Shown here: positions 18,389-28,017 of the stretch, one piece after another
Position numbering within the stretch: position 1 is the first letter of the stretch
Layout of the letters: every line of letters starts with the position of its first letter
Origin: JAIBBV01 sp044347745
GTDB taxonomy: Bacteria; Bdellovibrionota_C; UBA2361; JAFLCA01
NCBI GenBank assembly: GCA_044347745.1
Contig: JBIKUD010000001.1
Span: 72,728-136,727, forward strand
Direction of reading: 5' to 3'
Length of the DNA: 64,000 bases
The notes under the pieces: generated by a model
What the model saw: the letters and a program-made list of their open reading frames with translations, nothing else
Database searches by the model: none
Told to the model about the DNA's origin: nothing
Position numbers and translations under genes: made by a program

Positions 18389-19852
18389 ATGGGCGATTGC
18401 ACGACACTTTCTATTTCAGAATTAAGAACTGGCTTGGTTGAGAAGAAATTCTCTTCGGTTGAGCTTACTCAAGCGTATCTTGCACGAATTAAAAAACATT
18501 CAGATTTAAATGCCTTTGTTGCTGTGGACGATCAGAGAGCGCTCTCTTTGGCAAAGCAAGCAGATGCGGCTTTGGCAGCAGGAGAGAGACGTTCGCTTTT
18601 GGGTATTCCTGGGGCTATTAAGGAAATGATCCTCACCAAGGGCCTAGAGACCACTGCTTGTAGCAAAATTTTGAATGGCTTTGTGCCTCCCTACTCTGCC
18701 ACTGTGGTTCAAAAACTGGAGAGCGCCGGCTCTCTTGTGTTGGGTAAAACAAATCAAGATGAGTTTGCTATGGGTTCATCAAATGAAACCTCAGCAAACG
18801 GACCTGTCAAAAATCCATGGGATCATTCAAGAGTGCCCGGTGGTTCGAGCGGTGGCTCGGCTGCCGCAGTTGCTGCATGTTTAGCCCCATATGCATTGGG
18901 TACCGATACTGGAGGTTCCATTCGTCAGCCAGCATCTTTTTGTAATATTGTGGGCATTAAGCCGACCTATGGCCGAGTAAGTCGTTACGGCGTAATCGCC
19001 TATGCTTCCTCTCTAGATCAAGTTGGCCCCATGGCCCGAAGCGTGCGCGATTGTGCTGAGATAACTCAAGTACTCTGTGGACATGACCCGCACGATTCAA
19101 CTTCTGTGCCTCGCAATCTTCCTAATTTTGTTGAAGGTCTCGGAAAGAGCATTAAAGGCCTCCGTCTTGGGGTTCCTCGCGAATATTTTATAAAAGGTTT
19201 GGATGCAACAGTTGAAAGCAGTGTGCGTTCCGCCATTGCAAAACTTGTAGAGCAAGGCGCTGAAGTTGTGGACATTAGTCTCCCGCATACAGAACTTGCA
19301 GTGGCCGTCTACTATATCCTTGCCCCCGCAGAAGCTTCTTCAAATCTCGCACGGTATGACGGTGTTCGTTTCGGGTATCGCGCAGAAAAACCAACTGGGC
19401 TCGAAGATTTGTATGCTCGCTCGCGTTCGGAAGGTTTTGGTACTGAAGTGAAGCGACGTATCATGATTGGCACCTACGTGCTTTCGTCCGGGTACTATGA
19501 TGCCTTTTACCTTCGCGCTCAAAAAGTGCGAACGCTTATTGCGCAAGACTTTCAGAATGCGTTCAGAGACTCATGCGACGTGATTGTGTGCCCTACGGCG
19601 CCTACGACAGCCTTTAAAATTGCAGAGAAAGTAACCGATCCATTGGCCATGTATCTGAATGATGTATTTACGATACCAGTCAACCTAGCAGGCTTGCCTG
19701 GTATGAGTTTGCCCTGTGGTTTTGACGCTCAGGGACTGCCGATTGGGCTGCAATTAATTGGCAAGCCGTGGGATGAAGAAACCCTCTTTAAAGCCGCTTT
19801 TGCTTATGAAAGTGCCACCGACTGGCACAAACGTCTTCCAAATGGCATCTGA
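18389..19852 (+). CDS. gatA: Aspartyl/glutamyl-tRNA amidotransferase subunit A
   Basis: 487 residues. The amidase-signature subunit that releases ammonia from glutamine and feeds GatB. Seen: catalytic Lys in GIPGAIKEMI, the Ser-rich signature GGSSGGSAAAVAA, and GTDTGGSIRQPASFC with the cis-Ser and nucleophile Ser. The remainder (GVIAYASSLDQVGPMARSV, FTIPVNLAGLPGMSLPCGF) is typical. AGGA sits 4 nt upstream of the ATG. No Gln-tRNA synthetase is visible in the window, so whether it makes Gln-tRNA, Asn-tRNA or both cannot be told. Confidence 0.95.
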   Translation: MGDCTTLSISELRTGLVEKKFSSVELTQAYLARIKKHSDLNAFVAVDDQRALSLAKQADAALAAGERRSLLGIPGAIKEMILTKGLETTACSKILNGFVPPYSATVVQKLESAGSLVLGKTNQDEFAMGSSNETSANGPVKNPWDHSRVPGGSSGGSAAAVAACLAPYALGTDTGGSIRQPASFCNIVGIKPTYGRVSRYGVIAYASSLDQVGPMARSVRDCAEITQVLCGHDPHDSTSVPRNLPNFVEGLGKSIKGLRLGVPREYFIKGLDATVESSVRSAIAKLVEQGAEVVDISLPHTELAVAVYYILAPAEASSNLARYDGVRFGYRAEKPTGLEDLYARSRSEGFGTEVKRRIMIGTYVLSSGYYDAFYLRAQKVRTLIAQDFQNAFRDSCDVIVCPTAPTTAFKIAEKVTDPLAMYLNDVFTIPVNLAGLPGMSLPCGFDAQGLPIGLQLIGKPWDEETLFKAAFAYESATDWHKRLPNGI

Positions 19853-19869
19853 GAGAGTGAAGCAAGATT

Positions 19870-21312
19870 ATGGAATTTGAAACAGTAATTGGACTTGAGA
19901 CGCACGTACAGCTCTCTACCAAATCAAAAATTTTCTCTGGGTCTTCAACCGAGTTCGGAGCCGAACCCAACGAGCATATTGATCCGGTGACTCTGGGACT
20001 TCCAGGATGTTTGCCCGTGTTAAATAAGACAGTTGTCGAATATGCGATGATGGTGGGGTTAGCATTAAATTGCGAAATTCGACGAGATAATCGCTTCGCA
20101 CGTAAACATTATTTCTACCCTGATTTGCCAAAGGGCTATCAAATTTCACAATTTGAAGAGCCCATTTGCGAACGCGGGCATATGAACATTCCGCTTGAAC
20201 ATGGAATGCGTACCGTGGGCATTAAGCGTGTGCACATGGAAGAGGATGCCGGTAAGAATATCCATGACTCAAGAACTCATTCGTCACTCGTCGATTTGAA
20301 TCGAGCCGGAGTGGCGCTGCTAGAAATTGTATCTGAACCAGATATTCGTTCGCCGGGTGAGGCTGCTGCCTATTTGCGTACCTTACGCCAAATTGTTCGC
20401 TTCCTCGGGATTAGTGACGGCAATATGGAAGAAGGCAGTTTGCGTTGTGATGCCAACATCTCATTGCGTCCAGTTGGCCAAGTGAAATTTGGAACTCGTA
20501 CTGAAGTTAAGAATTTAAACTCATTTAAATTTGTTGAGCGCGCCCTTGAGTATGAAATTGCGCGTCAAACGGCATTGCTGCGTAGTGGCGGCAAAGTAGT
20601 ACAGGAGACATTACTTTTTGACAGTGTCACTGGGGCAACTCGCCCACTACGATCTAAAGAGGAAGCCGCTGACTATCGCTATTTTCCCGATCCAGATCTT
20701 CCTCCTCTGGTGATTGAGGAAGCTTGGATTCGCTCCGTTTCTGAGCGTATGCCGACCTTGCCGGAACAGCGCATTAAAGAGCTTGTCGAGGGGTATGGAT
20801 TAACTCAGTACGATGCCCAGGTGTTGACCAATGAGCGTCAGCATATCGACTATTTTGAAGCAGTGTTTGCAGTTTGTCAGAACGCGAAATTAGCCTGTTC
20901 ATGGGTCACTTCAGAATTGTTTGGTGCCTTAAATAAAGCAGGGGTTGAAATTAAAAGCTCCCCAGTTTCAGCCCAAAGTTTGGGTGAGCTTATTAAGCTG
21001 ATAGATGCCGAGACAATTAGTGGTAAAATGGCCAAGTCGGTTTTTGAAGAGATGTTTGCTACCGGTAAACCCCCTGCTGAAATTGTCGAAGCCAAAGGAT
21101 TACGCCAGATAACCTCAGTTGAGGAAATTGCGCGGGTGCTTGAGGATGTATTTGCAAAGAATGCCTCTCAAACAGCAGATTTTGTTGCAGGAAATGATCG
21201 CTTGCAGGCGTTTTTTGTTGGTCAAGTGATGAAGGCAACGGGTGGGAGCGCAAACCCAAAGAAGGTAAATGAGGCAATTGCGCAGGCATTGGCTAAGCGC
21301 AGAGGTTCCTAG
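19870..21312 (+). CDS. gatB: Aspartyl/glutamyl-tRNA amidotransferase subunit B
   Basis: 480 residues. The kinase-like subunit that binds the mischarged tRNA and phosphorylates the carboxylate. Seen: ETVIGLETHVQLSTKSKIFS, LGLPGCLPVLN, FARKHYFYPDLPKGYQISQF, GSLRCDANISLRP, EVKNLNSFKFVERALEYE and YRYFPDPDLPPL; the C-terminal ~150 residues are the GatB/YqeY tail domain ending at VNEAIAQALAKR. It starts 17 bp after gatA and its TAG shares one base with the GTG of the next gene. Confidence 0.96.
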   Translation: MEFETVIGLETHVQLSTKSKIFSGSSTEFGAEPNEHIDPVTLGLPGCLPVLNKTVVEYAMMVGLALNCEIRRDNRFARKHYFYPDLPKGYQISQFEEPICERGHMNIPLEHGMRTVGIKRVHMEEDAGKNIHDSRTHSSLVDLNRAGVALLEIVSEPDIRSPGEAAAYLRTLRQIVRFLGISDGNMEEGSLRCDANISLRPVGQVKFGTRTEVKNLNSFKFVERALEYEIARQTALLRSGGKVVQETLLFDSVTGATRPLRSKEEAADYRYFPDPDLPPLVIEEAWIRSVSERMPTLPEQRIKELVEGYGLTQYDAQVLTNERQHIDYFEAVFAVCQNAKLACSWVTSELFGALNKAGVEIKSSPVSAQSLGELIKLIDAETISGKMAKSVFEEMFATGKPPAEIVEAKGLRQITSVEEIARVLEDVFAKNASQTADFVAGNDRLQAFFVGQVMKATGGSANPKKVNEAIAQALAKRRGS

Positions 21313-21611
21313 TGAATGCGCTTGTTGACACATTAGATGACCTTACTCGGGCTATTTATCTCACCGTGCCGGGCGAAGATGTGGTGAAGCTTCAGGCCTA
21401 CTTCGAGCAATACGAAGGAATTGGAATTGTGAGGACCCTGAGCATTAAGAAGTCGCTCGTGGCCATAATTACCACACCGTCCATGCTGGTCGAATGTTTT
21501 CATGTTTTAGAAGATTTGAAACAACAAATTCCCTGGAAGCAAATTGAGCGTCCGCAAGAGGCGGTTGAGCAATTGCTGATGGGATATTTCAAAAAGGTGC
21601 CTTCATGTTGA
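21312..21611 (+). CDS. DUF4911-like small protein
   Basis: 99 residues, GTG start overlapping the gatB stop by one base (TAGTG). The pattern of a short beta-alpha fold (IYLTVPGEDVVKLQAYFEQY, EGIGIVRTL, SLVAIITTPSM) resembles the DUF4911 family of delta-proteobacteria-like lineages. No catalytic residues are evident. Its stop overlaps the start of ppiD by 7 bp, so it is translationally coupled to both neighbours in a gatCAB-DUF4911-ppiD operon. Function unknown. Confidence 0.65.
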   Translation: MNALVDTLDDLTRAIYLTVPGEDVVKLQAYFEQYEGIGIVRTLSIKKSLVAIITTPSMLVECFHVLEDLKQQIPWKQIERPQEAVEQLLMGYFKKVPSC

Positions 21612-23512
21612 GATTCATGCACAAGTACCGTCGTTCAGTATTTGGAGTCATACTAATTGGTATGGTTTCGCTTGCCATGTCGGGCTTTGGCGTTGACATG
21701 ATGCGTGGCAATCGAGATTCCTACGCGGTGAAGATTGATGAGCATTCAGTCTCGCATGATGCCTTCTATCGTGAGCGCCGAGACCTAGAAGAACGGTATC
21801 GAATGGTATTTGGCAAAAATTTTGGTGAACTCGCCAAACAGCTCAATTTAAATATGGGCCAGCAGACAATTGATAAGGTTATATCTGACTACCTCATCGA
21901 GCGTGAAGCCACGCGCTTAGGGCTAGCGGTAGGACCCCAAGAGGTCTCGTCGGTAATTACAACTCAGATATTTGGCGGCAAATTTGATGCTGCGGCTTAT
22001 GCAAATTTTCTTCGACGAATTGGAATGACCTCTCAAGCTTTCGAGGAGCGCGTGCGACTCGATGCGCTTAGGCAGGCATTCACAGCTATTCTTCGAAGCG
22101 CCTCTATCGCATCTCAAACAGAAGCTCGTGCTGCCTTGCGCCGAGATGAGACTAGTTTTCACGTTGAGTATGTTGAGTTTGATCCAGCTCAAGTGCTTAC
22201 GCAGGTAAAAGAGCCTTCAGAAGAGGAGCTTCAAAAGTACCTCGATTCAAATACTACTCGCTTTGAACAGTCAGAGCGGGCTCGGTTTGAGTATGTTGCT
22301 CTCGATCCAAACAAATTTTTGGACCTTGTAAAAGTTAGCCCCGAAGATGTTGAGTTGTACTATACCGATAATCAATCTGATTTCATGCGTCCCGAGGCCC
22401 TCAAGGTTCGCCATGTACAGCTTAATTACGCCAAGTCAGCATCGCCACAAGAGATGGCTAGCGTCAAAGAAAAAGCCCAGCAAGTGCAAGCAAAAGCTGC
22501 CGCCGGCGAGCCATTTGAAAGCCTAGTTCTGCAGTACTCGGACGATATTACCACCAAAGCACTTGGTGGTGACTTAGGTTGGTTAAACCGAGGAAAGATG
22601 GATAAGGCTTTTGATGCCGTTGTATTTAAGCAGAAGGTCGCCGGACTGGCTCCGATGGTGGAGACAGACTACGGGTTTCATATCGTCTACGTCGATGCCT
22701 ATCGTGAGCCTGCGGCGAAGGAATTGGCAGAGGTGCGTGCGGAGATTGAGACTTTGCTAAAAAAACAAGAAGCTCCTGCATATACTGCGGAGAAGGCTCA
22801 TGAGCTCTTTGAGCAATGGAAAAAGTCAGACCTTTCGCTTTCCGATTTTGCAAAGCAGCACTCTTTGGTTGCAGCTTCAACTAAAGGATTGCTTAGCCAA
22901 GAAGCCGATCCGGAAGCCGGATTAAAAGGCCTTTCCGCAGCTGTAATTGATAACCCTGAAGAACAAAAACAGTTGATCGATATTGGTGAAAAATCTGTAT
23001 TGGTATCAATATTAGAATTCCGTCCAACTGAGGTGCCATCGCTCGGTCAAATTAAGGAGAAAGTAAAAGAAGCTTATCGCAAAGAACAAGCTCAGCAGCT
23101 TGCAAAAACATCCGCAAATGAATTTGCCAAGGCTCTGAGCGCTGACGGTTCAAAGGGAATTGTTTCGCTCGCGAAAGCACAAAAACGCGAAGTAAAAACA
23201 GTGAAGGATTTAAAGAAAGCTAGCGCAGGAAACACCAGCCCATTCCAATCCGAAGCTATTCAGAAAGCCGTATTCAAGCAATCCGGCCCAGCTCGTCTTG
23301 CCGATACATTTGAATCTGCCGGAAAGATGTATGTTCTTGAAGTTGTTGGCGTCACTGCGCCATCCGAACAACTTGTGCAACAAAAAGTTAGCGAGGCACA
23401 GAAAAATGAGTCGCAAGAACTAGCTCAATTGCTTACCGCTTCACTCAATGCGCGGCTTAAAGCTCAGTCCGTGATTGATGTTGCGCCAGGGTTATTGGCA
23501 GTGGAGGAGTAG
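21605..23512 (+). CDS. ppiD: Membrane-anchored periplasmic peptidyl-prolyl isomerase, PpiD/SurA type
   Basis: 635 residues. A single N-terminal membrane helix (SVFGVILIGMVSLAMSGFG) anchors a periplasmic chaperone. Residues about 40-190 are a SurA_N-like chaperone region; a parvulin domain at about 255-370 shows LKVRHVQLNY, FESLVLQYSDD, GGDLGWLNRGKM and YGFHIVYVD. The C-terminal half is helical and Lys/Ala-rich. Members assist folding of outer-membrane and secreted proteins as they leave Sec. PpiD of E. coli is 623 residues, so the length fits. Confidence 0.88.
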   Translation: MLRFMHKYRRSVFGVILIGMVSLAMSGFGVDMMRGNRDSYAVKIDEHSVSHDAFYRERRDLEERYRMVFGKNFGELAKQLNLNMGQQTIDKVISDYLIEREATRLGLAVGPQEVSSVITTQIFGGKFDAAAYANFLRRIGMTSQAFEERVRLDALRQAFTAILRSASIASQTEARAALRRDETSFHVEYVEFDPAQVLTQVKEPSEEELQKYLDSNTTRFEQSERARFEYVALDPNKFLDLVKVSPEDVELYYTDNQSDFMRPEALKVRHVQLNYAKSASPQEMASVKEKAQQVQAKAAAGEPFESLVLQYSDDITTKALGGDLGWLNRGKMDKAFDAVVFKQKVAGLAPMVETDYGFHIVYVDAYREPAAKELAEVRAEIETLLKKQEAPAYTAEKAHELFEQWKKSDLSLSDFAKQHSLVAASTKGLLSQEADPEAGLKGLSAAVIDNPEEQKQLIDIGEKSVLVSILEFRPTEVPSLGQIKEKVKEAYRKEQAQQLAKTSANEFAKALSADGSKGIVSLAKAQKREVKTVKDLKKASAGNTSPFQSEAIQKAVFKQSGPARLADTFESAGKMYVLEVVGVTAPSEQLVQQKVSEAQKNESQELAQLLTASLNARLKAQSVIDVAPGLLAVEE

Positions 23513-23590
23513 TTCGCCATTAAAATTTGCAGAACGTTTTGAATTGCTGGAAGTTGAGCTCGTTTATTTGCCTTGTATTATTGCAATTGT

Positions 23591-26206
23591 TTAAGCATTT
23601 TTCGAAGAGTTCATTCGGTATTTGACGGCCGGAAATCGAACGCCAAATTCTCTTAGTACGATCTCGGCAAAAAAGCTTAACAGTGCAAATGCAATAAAAA
23701 TCGGTGCGAGGCTGACCTTTTGTATTTTGACATAACTTTGAGCTTGAACTTCTTCTCGTGTGGGATTTACTTTACCGCCAGATTGATTGGCTAGGGCATA
23801 GAGCAGTGGAGTATTAAACCCTTGCCCCCTTTGTTCACCAAAAAGTGAGCCTGAGACATTAAATGCTACTGGTGCAAGGGCGGCGTTGTCGATTGACAGC
23901 AGTAAATCATAGCGCCCAGCCAATGCTCCAGGCACCTTCGATTGGTAATGCCCAGCACTTAATGCCGAAAGTTCTAGTTCACGCTTTTGCCCGTTGGGAA
24001 GGGTAAGCTCAGCCTTTATTTTGCTGGGTGTTTTTTGACTATAAATACTTATATCAACTGCAAGCGTGTCTCGCTCAACTGCGGTTCTTACGTCAAAGCG
24101 GGTAGCAGAATCTACCTCATTACTTCGATGCACCCAATCAATTAAATTGGTCCAGAACGTACCAAATCGTGGCCAAGCTACCCACTGGTTAGCCCAGCGT
24201 CCATTAGCATCTGAAGTGAAAGCCAGAGCTTTCCCCTTGCCATACCCCCAACTTGCGAGCAATGGTTCGGCTTTATTCATGCCAAACGCAACAAGCTCCA
24301 GGTTTGAATTGTCTCGAGGTTTGGTTTGAACGTACCCACGTAGTGGTGGAAAGGAGCGAATCTCTGTGCTTACCAGTTCTCCGGTGCCTTGACGCACGAG
24401 GAACTCTGAACTCTCTTTGAGTGTCTGCTCTCCGGTACTCACTTTTAAATCCGTAAGGAAGATGCGAGGAAGAGAACGAGGATCTACCGTTTGGTAAAAA
24501 GCCCCTCCCCCTTGATCAGCCATGGTGCGCAGCATGCCTGGATCTGCGTCTCCACCAAGTAGCACGGTGGATACGGTTATACCCATAATCCGCATTTGTT
24601 TTACGAGTTCGATATAAAATGGCCCTTCATCAGGAATTTTGCCATCGGTAAGGATAATCATGTGCTTACGCCCAGCATTTGCTCTGAGGAGTCCACGGCG
24701 AGCCTCGTCAATTGCTGGCAGCAAATTTGTTCTTCCTGCCGGAAATAAGCGTCCGACGCGGTCTAAAATTTTATCTCTATTGGTGCCTACATTGGACATT
24801 TCAACAACTACAAATGGTGAAGCATCAAATCCAATTACTGAGGCAAAATCATCATCTTTAAGGGCCCGTACTGCTTCGCGGGCTGCTTCCTTTGCGAAAT
24901 CTAATTTACTGGCATCCGCCATGCTTCGTGATTTGTCGAGCACTAAGCTGACGGCCACATTGACCCGCTTTTTTATCGTTTCTGGGGGTAACATGTGAAC
25001 TGGTATTGCTTTCTCGATCGCGGTGCCAATATAGCCACCTAGACCAAAGCTTTTGTTACCACCCACCATGATGAGGCCGCCTCCTGAGTTGGTGAATCTT
25101 TCAATGTCTGCCAGATAGGAGCTTGGAATTTGTTCTGCCGGAATATTATTGAGAATTACAGTGGAGAATTCTTCTAGTTTTGGGAGTTCGACTAATTTTA
25201 AATTACCTTTGAGTGACTTGAGTTGATAGGACTGTTGCGTAAGCACCTCTTCAAGTTTCGGACTGTCCTCCGCAGTGCCACTTAATAATAATACCTTCTC
25301 TCTTGCTTGACTGGCCAAAAATATAGTTTGACTACTTGAGCCATATTGCTGGTTCTCCGGGATAAATGTTGCGGTTATCTCCTGTATGCCCTCTTGCAGC
25401 GGGTCACTCGCTGCGCTTAAGACATATTCTTTTCCTGCCTCGATGGTAATTCGTTCCTTTTTAATTGATTTTTGGGCATGCATCAGCTCGATAGTTCCAG
25501 CTTGTACTGAGCTCGTACTATTTTTAATAGTTGCTCGAATGTCGGCACTTTTTTGGGCGGCGACAATTAAAGGTGCATTTAATTGGGTAAGCTGAAGTTG
25601 CTGTGATGCTTTTGTGAGCGCGGCTTCCTGGGGGATGATTGGAAAAATGCGGAAGCCTGCTTGTTTAAGCTGTGCACTTGCCAGAAGTGCGTTGCCACTT
25701 GTTTCATTGCCATCGCTTAGGAGAAATATATTTTGTGGAGCTGACTGGAGTGCTTCGAGAAGCCCTGCTTCGATATTGCTGCCACCAATTTGAAGTCGAG
25801 CGCTGTCTCTTTGTAATTTTGAAAAGGAGGCGCTGGTTTCATATTTTTGAAGTTGGCCTGGGTGTAGGGCGAATGGGATGACATTCAGTTCTAAGCCCAG
25901 TTCTCTGTAATCGTTAAGAATCTTCATAAGACGCTCGCCAACAGGTGTCTCGACGCTCTCAGAGATGTCAATAAGCGCAAGACCGCTTCCAGTTTTCTCC
26001 TCTTTGGTATAGTAGGGCCGTAGTGCCGCTAGAAGGAGTAAAAGGATAGTGAGCAGCCGAAGGATCTGCAACGAGATTTTGGGAGACTGTCTGGAGTTTT
26101 TATTTCGTTTGAGTAGTGCAGATGCGTAGAATGATAATAAAGCAAAAACCGCGACGACTAGCGCCTTAGAGTGTAGACTGCCAAAAATAAAAGGTTCAAA
26201 GCCCAT
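23591..26206 (-). CDS. Membrane protein with von Willebrand factor A and glutamine-amidotransferase-like domains
   Basis: 871 residues. Two N-terminal membrane helices (ALVVAVFALLSFYASALL and LRLLTILLLLLAALRPYY), a first VWA-like region with LALIDISES and LLSDGNETSG, a central amidotransferase-like fold (SGGGLIMVGGNKSFGLGG) that lacks a catalytic Cys, a full VWA domain with the MIDAS DxSxS motif as DKSRS (VSLVLDKSRSMADAS), a beta-rich C-terminal region and a last membrane helix near 835-855. Such proteins accompany BatA/DUF58/MoxR clusters and are thought to be envelope or protein-assembly factors. Start overlaps the upstream stop by one base (TAATG). Confidence 0.8.
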   Translation of the reverse strand: MGFEPFIFGSLHSKALVVAVFALLSFYASALLKRNKNSRQSPKISLQILRLLTILLLLLAALRPYYTKEEKTGSGLALIDISESVETPVGERLMKILNDYRELGLELNVIPFALHPGQLQKYETSASFSKLQRDSARLQIGGSNIEAGLLEALQSAPQNIFLLSDGNETSGNALLASAQLKQAGFRIFPIIPQEAALTKASQQLQLTQLNAPLIVAAQKSADIRATIKNSTSSVQAGTIELMHAQKSIKKERITIEAGKEYVLSAASDPLQEGIQEITATFIPENQQYGSSSQTIFLASQAREKVLLLSGTAEDSPKLEEVLTQQSYQLKSLKGNLKLVELPKLEEFSTVILNNIPAEQIPSSYLADIERFTNSGGGLIMVGGNKSFGLGGYIGTAIEKAIPVHMLPPETIKKRVNVAVSLVLDKSRSMADASKLDFAKEAAREAVRALKDDDFASVIGFDASPFVVVEMSNVGTNRDKILDRVGRLFPAGRTNLLPAIDEARRGLLRANAGRKHMIILTDGKIPDEGPFYIELVKQMRIMGITVSTVLLGGDADPGMLRTMADQGGGAFYQTVDPRSLPRIFLTDLKVSTGEQTLKESSEFLVRQGTGELVSTEIRSFPPLRGYVQTKPRDNSNLELVAFGMNKAEPLLASWGYGKGKALAFTSDANGRWANQWVAWPRFGTFWTNLIDWVHRSNEVDSATRFDVRTAVERDTLAVDISIYSQKTPSKIKAELTLPNGQKRELELSALSAGHYQSKVPGALAGRYDLLLSIDNAALAPVAFNVSGSLFGEQRGQGFNTPLLYALANQSGGKVNPTREEVQAQSYVKIQKVSLAPIFIAFALLSFFAEIVLREFGVRFPAVKYRMNSSKNA

Positions 26207-28017
26207 TAATTGGCTCCTTGCTCGGCATTTTTATTTTTTCGCCAGGCAATAAAGATGAGGTCTGCAATAAGTAAAAATACAACAAGCAACGCAAGTAGGT
26301 CACTACGGTTGGTGGATTGAAGGTCTGCTCTGCTATTTGCAACGAGTGCTGGTTTAGCGAGAACTTTATTCTCAAGAAAATTTGATTCTTCTGGATCAAT
26401 ATAATTGAGCGCTTGGATGCCGCCCTTTAGGGCGTAGAGACCTGGCTCAGGAATGAGCGCTTCTGTGTTTACGCTCTTTTTGTCCCCAAGGCGACGCATT
26501 GCATAACTTCCAGATTTATAATCTTGGAGGCTGAGGTATCCGCTGGCACTATTTTCTCCAAGTACATATTTTAGTGCGTTGAGTAGTAAAATACTTACCA
26601 CTGGAGACTTTTTGCCCTCAAAAGGCAGGAGTTCAAATCCAAATACAGCCTGTTTCATCCCAGAATTTTCGCCTGCATAAGCGATGGGACCAGATTCAAC
26701 GTTCAAAATTGTCTTACTCCAGGATGGAGGCGTAAGAACTTGATATTGAGGGAGCTGAAGGGTGTTTAGTGCAAGATAACGCAATACGGGGTGGGTGGCG
26801 TCCCAACTACTCAAAATTTTACCTTCGGAGTTTGTCGAAGGAGCCGGCGGATCGATCTGGATTGAAGCTAAACGCGGAAAGCTTGAGGGAGTAAAACGAT
26901 GAAAGATAGTTGCTGCAAAATCTTCTGTGAGAGGAGGAGCTTTCTCAAACTCTTCAGGAAGTTGATGAATAAAATGGGCAAGTTTTAGTTGCCTGAGCCC
27001 GAGTTGTTCCGGAGCTATTGGCCCAACAAACAGGACTTTCCGTTCAATTGGTCCCCGAGCTATCCAGGCGCGATCGTCCTGCGGCAGTGCGTTTGCAGCC
27101 GCAGAGTTTCCACTTTTGAGCAGAATAAGTTCTGCTTCAAAAGCATCTGCAGAACTGGAAACTGGAATGCTGATTTCTCGGTTTCCTAAGGCAGGGAGTG
27201 CAATCTCTTCTTCGGCAATTTTTTCCAATAATTGATTCTCCGGGTTTAATGCTTTGAGGATTACCCGAGCAATTGATTTGCCGTTGCTAAATGCAGCTAC
27301 ACTTAATTTTATGAGTGGTGGTTGGATACTGTCGTCGTATTGAATAGAAGTAAAAGCAAGATTTGAAAGTTCCTCGGCAGAACGCACCTTGTTAAAAGGA
27401 ACTAGACGAATTTGTTCTGTTAATTCGGCTTGCGCTGACTGTTTGTCGGTGAATATCAATATCTTATCGTACTGAGACTGTGCTGAAAGACGGGATAAGG
27501 CAGAGTCAATTTTGTCAGCTGCAAAAGCTAGGGAAACTTTAGTGAGCGCCACTAAAGCCTCGTTTGGTCCGACAAAGCCATTGGTTAGCGATAGTAAGGC
27601 GGGAGACGTCGTAAAAATTTCAATTTTAGAGGATGCAGATAAAGCTTTTAATTCATTTTCTGCAGCTTCTATGGCCTTAGCCAGGTCAGTGCTTGCGCCT
27701 TCATCGCCAATAATTTTTCCCATGCTGAGAGAGTTGTCAATGAGGACAGCGATGTGGCTGGCCGGCTTTTTTTCATAGAATCCAGCTAAAGCGCAACCAA
27801 GCAGCAGCAAGCACAGAAGCTCAAAGTAGAAACGCGGGGGCGGGACAAACCGTTTGCGAGCGCGACTTGGTTGGGATAGTTGTTTAAGGATGAGAAGTGT
27901 GGGGACTATTACTGCTTTACCCTGCGCGCGCTGCCGATACACATAGACGAGCGCCGCTAATCCAATCGGAATTGAAATGAGCGCTACAGGGTATAAAAAT
28001 CCCCATCCTAAAGTCAT
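26206..28017 (-). CDS. BatA-like protein with N-terminal membrane domain and VWA domain
   Basis: 603 residues. The N-terminal ~75 residues (two membrane helices around LYPVALISIPIGLAALVYVY, VPTLLILKQL, then FYFELLCLLLLGCALAGFY) match the BatA/aerotolerance N-terminal domain. A VWA domain follows with MIDAS motif IDNSLSMG and later ILIFTDKQS. The C-terminal region is beta-rich and ends in a membrane helix (LLALLVVFLLIADLIFIAW). Part of the MoxR-DUF58-BatA-VWA unit: the start overlaps the DUF58 stop by 4 bp and the stop touches the next start. Confidence 0.8.
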   Translation of the reverse strand: MTLGWGFLYPVALISIPIGLAALVYVYRQRAQGKAVIVPTLLILKQLSQPSRARKRFVPPPRFYFELLCLLLLGCALAGFYEKKPASHIAVLIDNSLSMGKIIGDEGASTDLAKAIEAAENELKALSASSKIEIFTTSPALLSLTNGFVGPNEALVALTKVSLAFAADKIDSALSRLSAQSQYDKILIFTDKQSAQAELTEQIRLVPFNKVRSAEELSNLAFTSIQYDDSIQPPLIKLSVAAFSNGKSIARVILKALNPENQLLEKIAEEEIALPALGNREISIPVSSSADAFEAELILLKSGNSAAANALPQDDRAWIARGPIERKVLFVGPIAPEQLGLRQLKLAHFIHQLPEEFEKAPPLTEDFAATIFHRFTPSSFPRLASIQIDPPAPSTNSEGKILSSWDATHPVLRYLALNTLQLPQYQVLTPPSWSKTILNVESGPIAYAGENSGMKQAVFGFELLPFEGKKSPVVSILLLNALKYVLGENSASGYLSLQDYKSGSYAMRRLGDKKSVNTEALIPEPGLYALKGGIQALNYIDPEESNFLENKVLAKPALVANSRADLQSTNRSDLLALLVVFLLIADLIFIAWRKNKNAEQGAN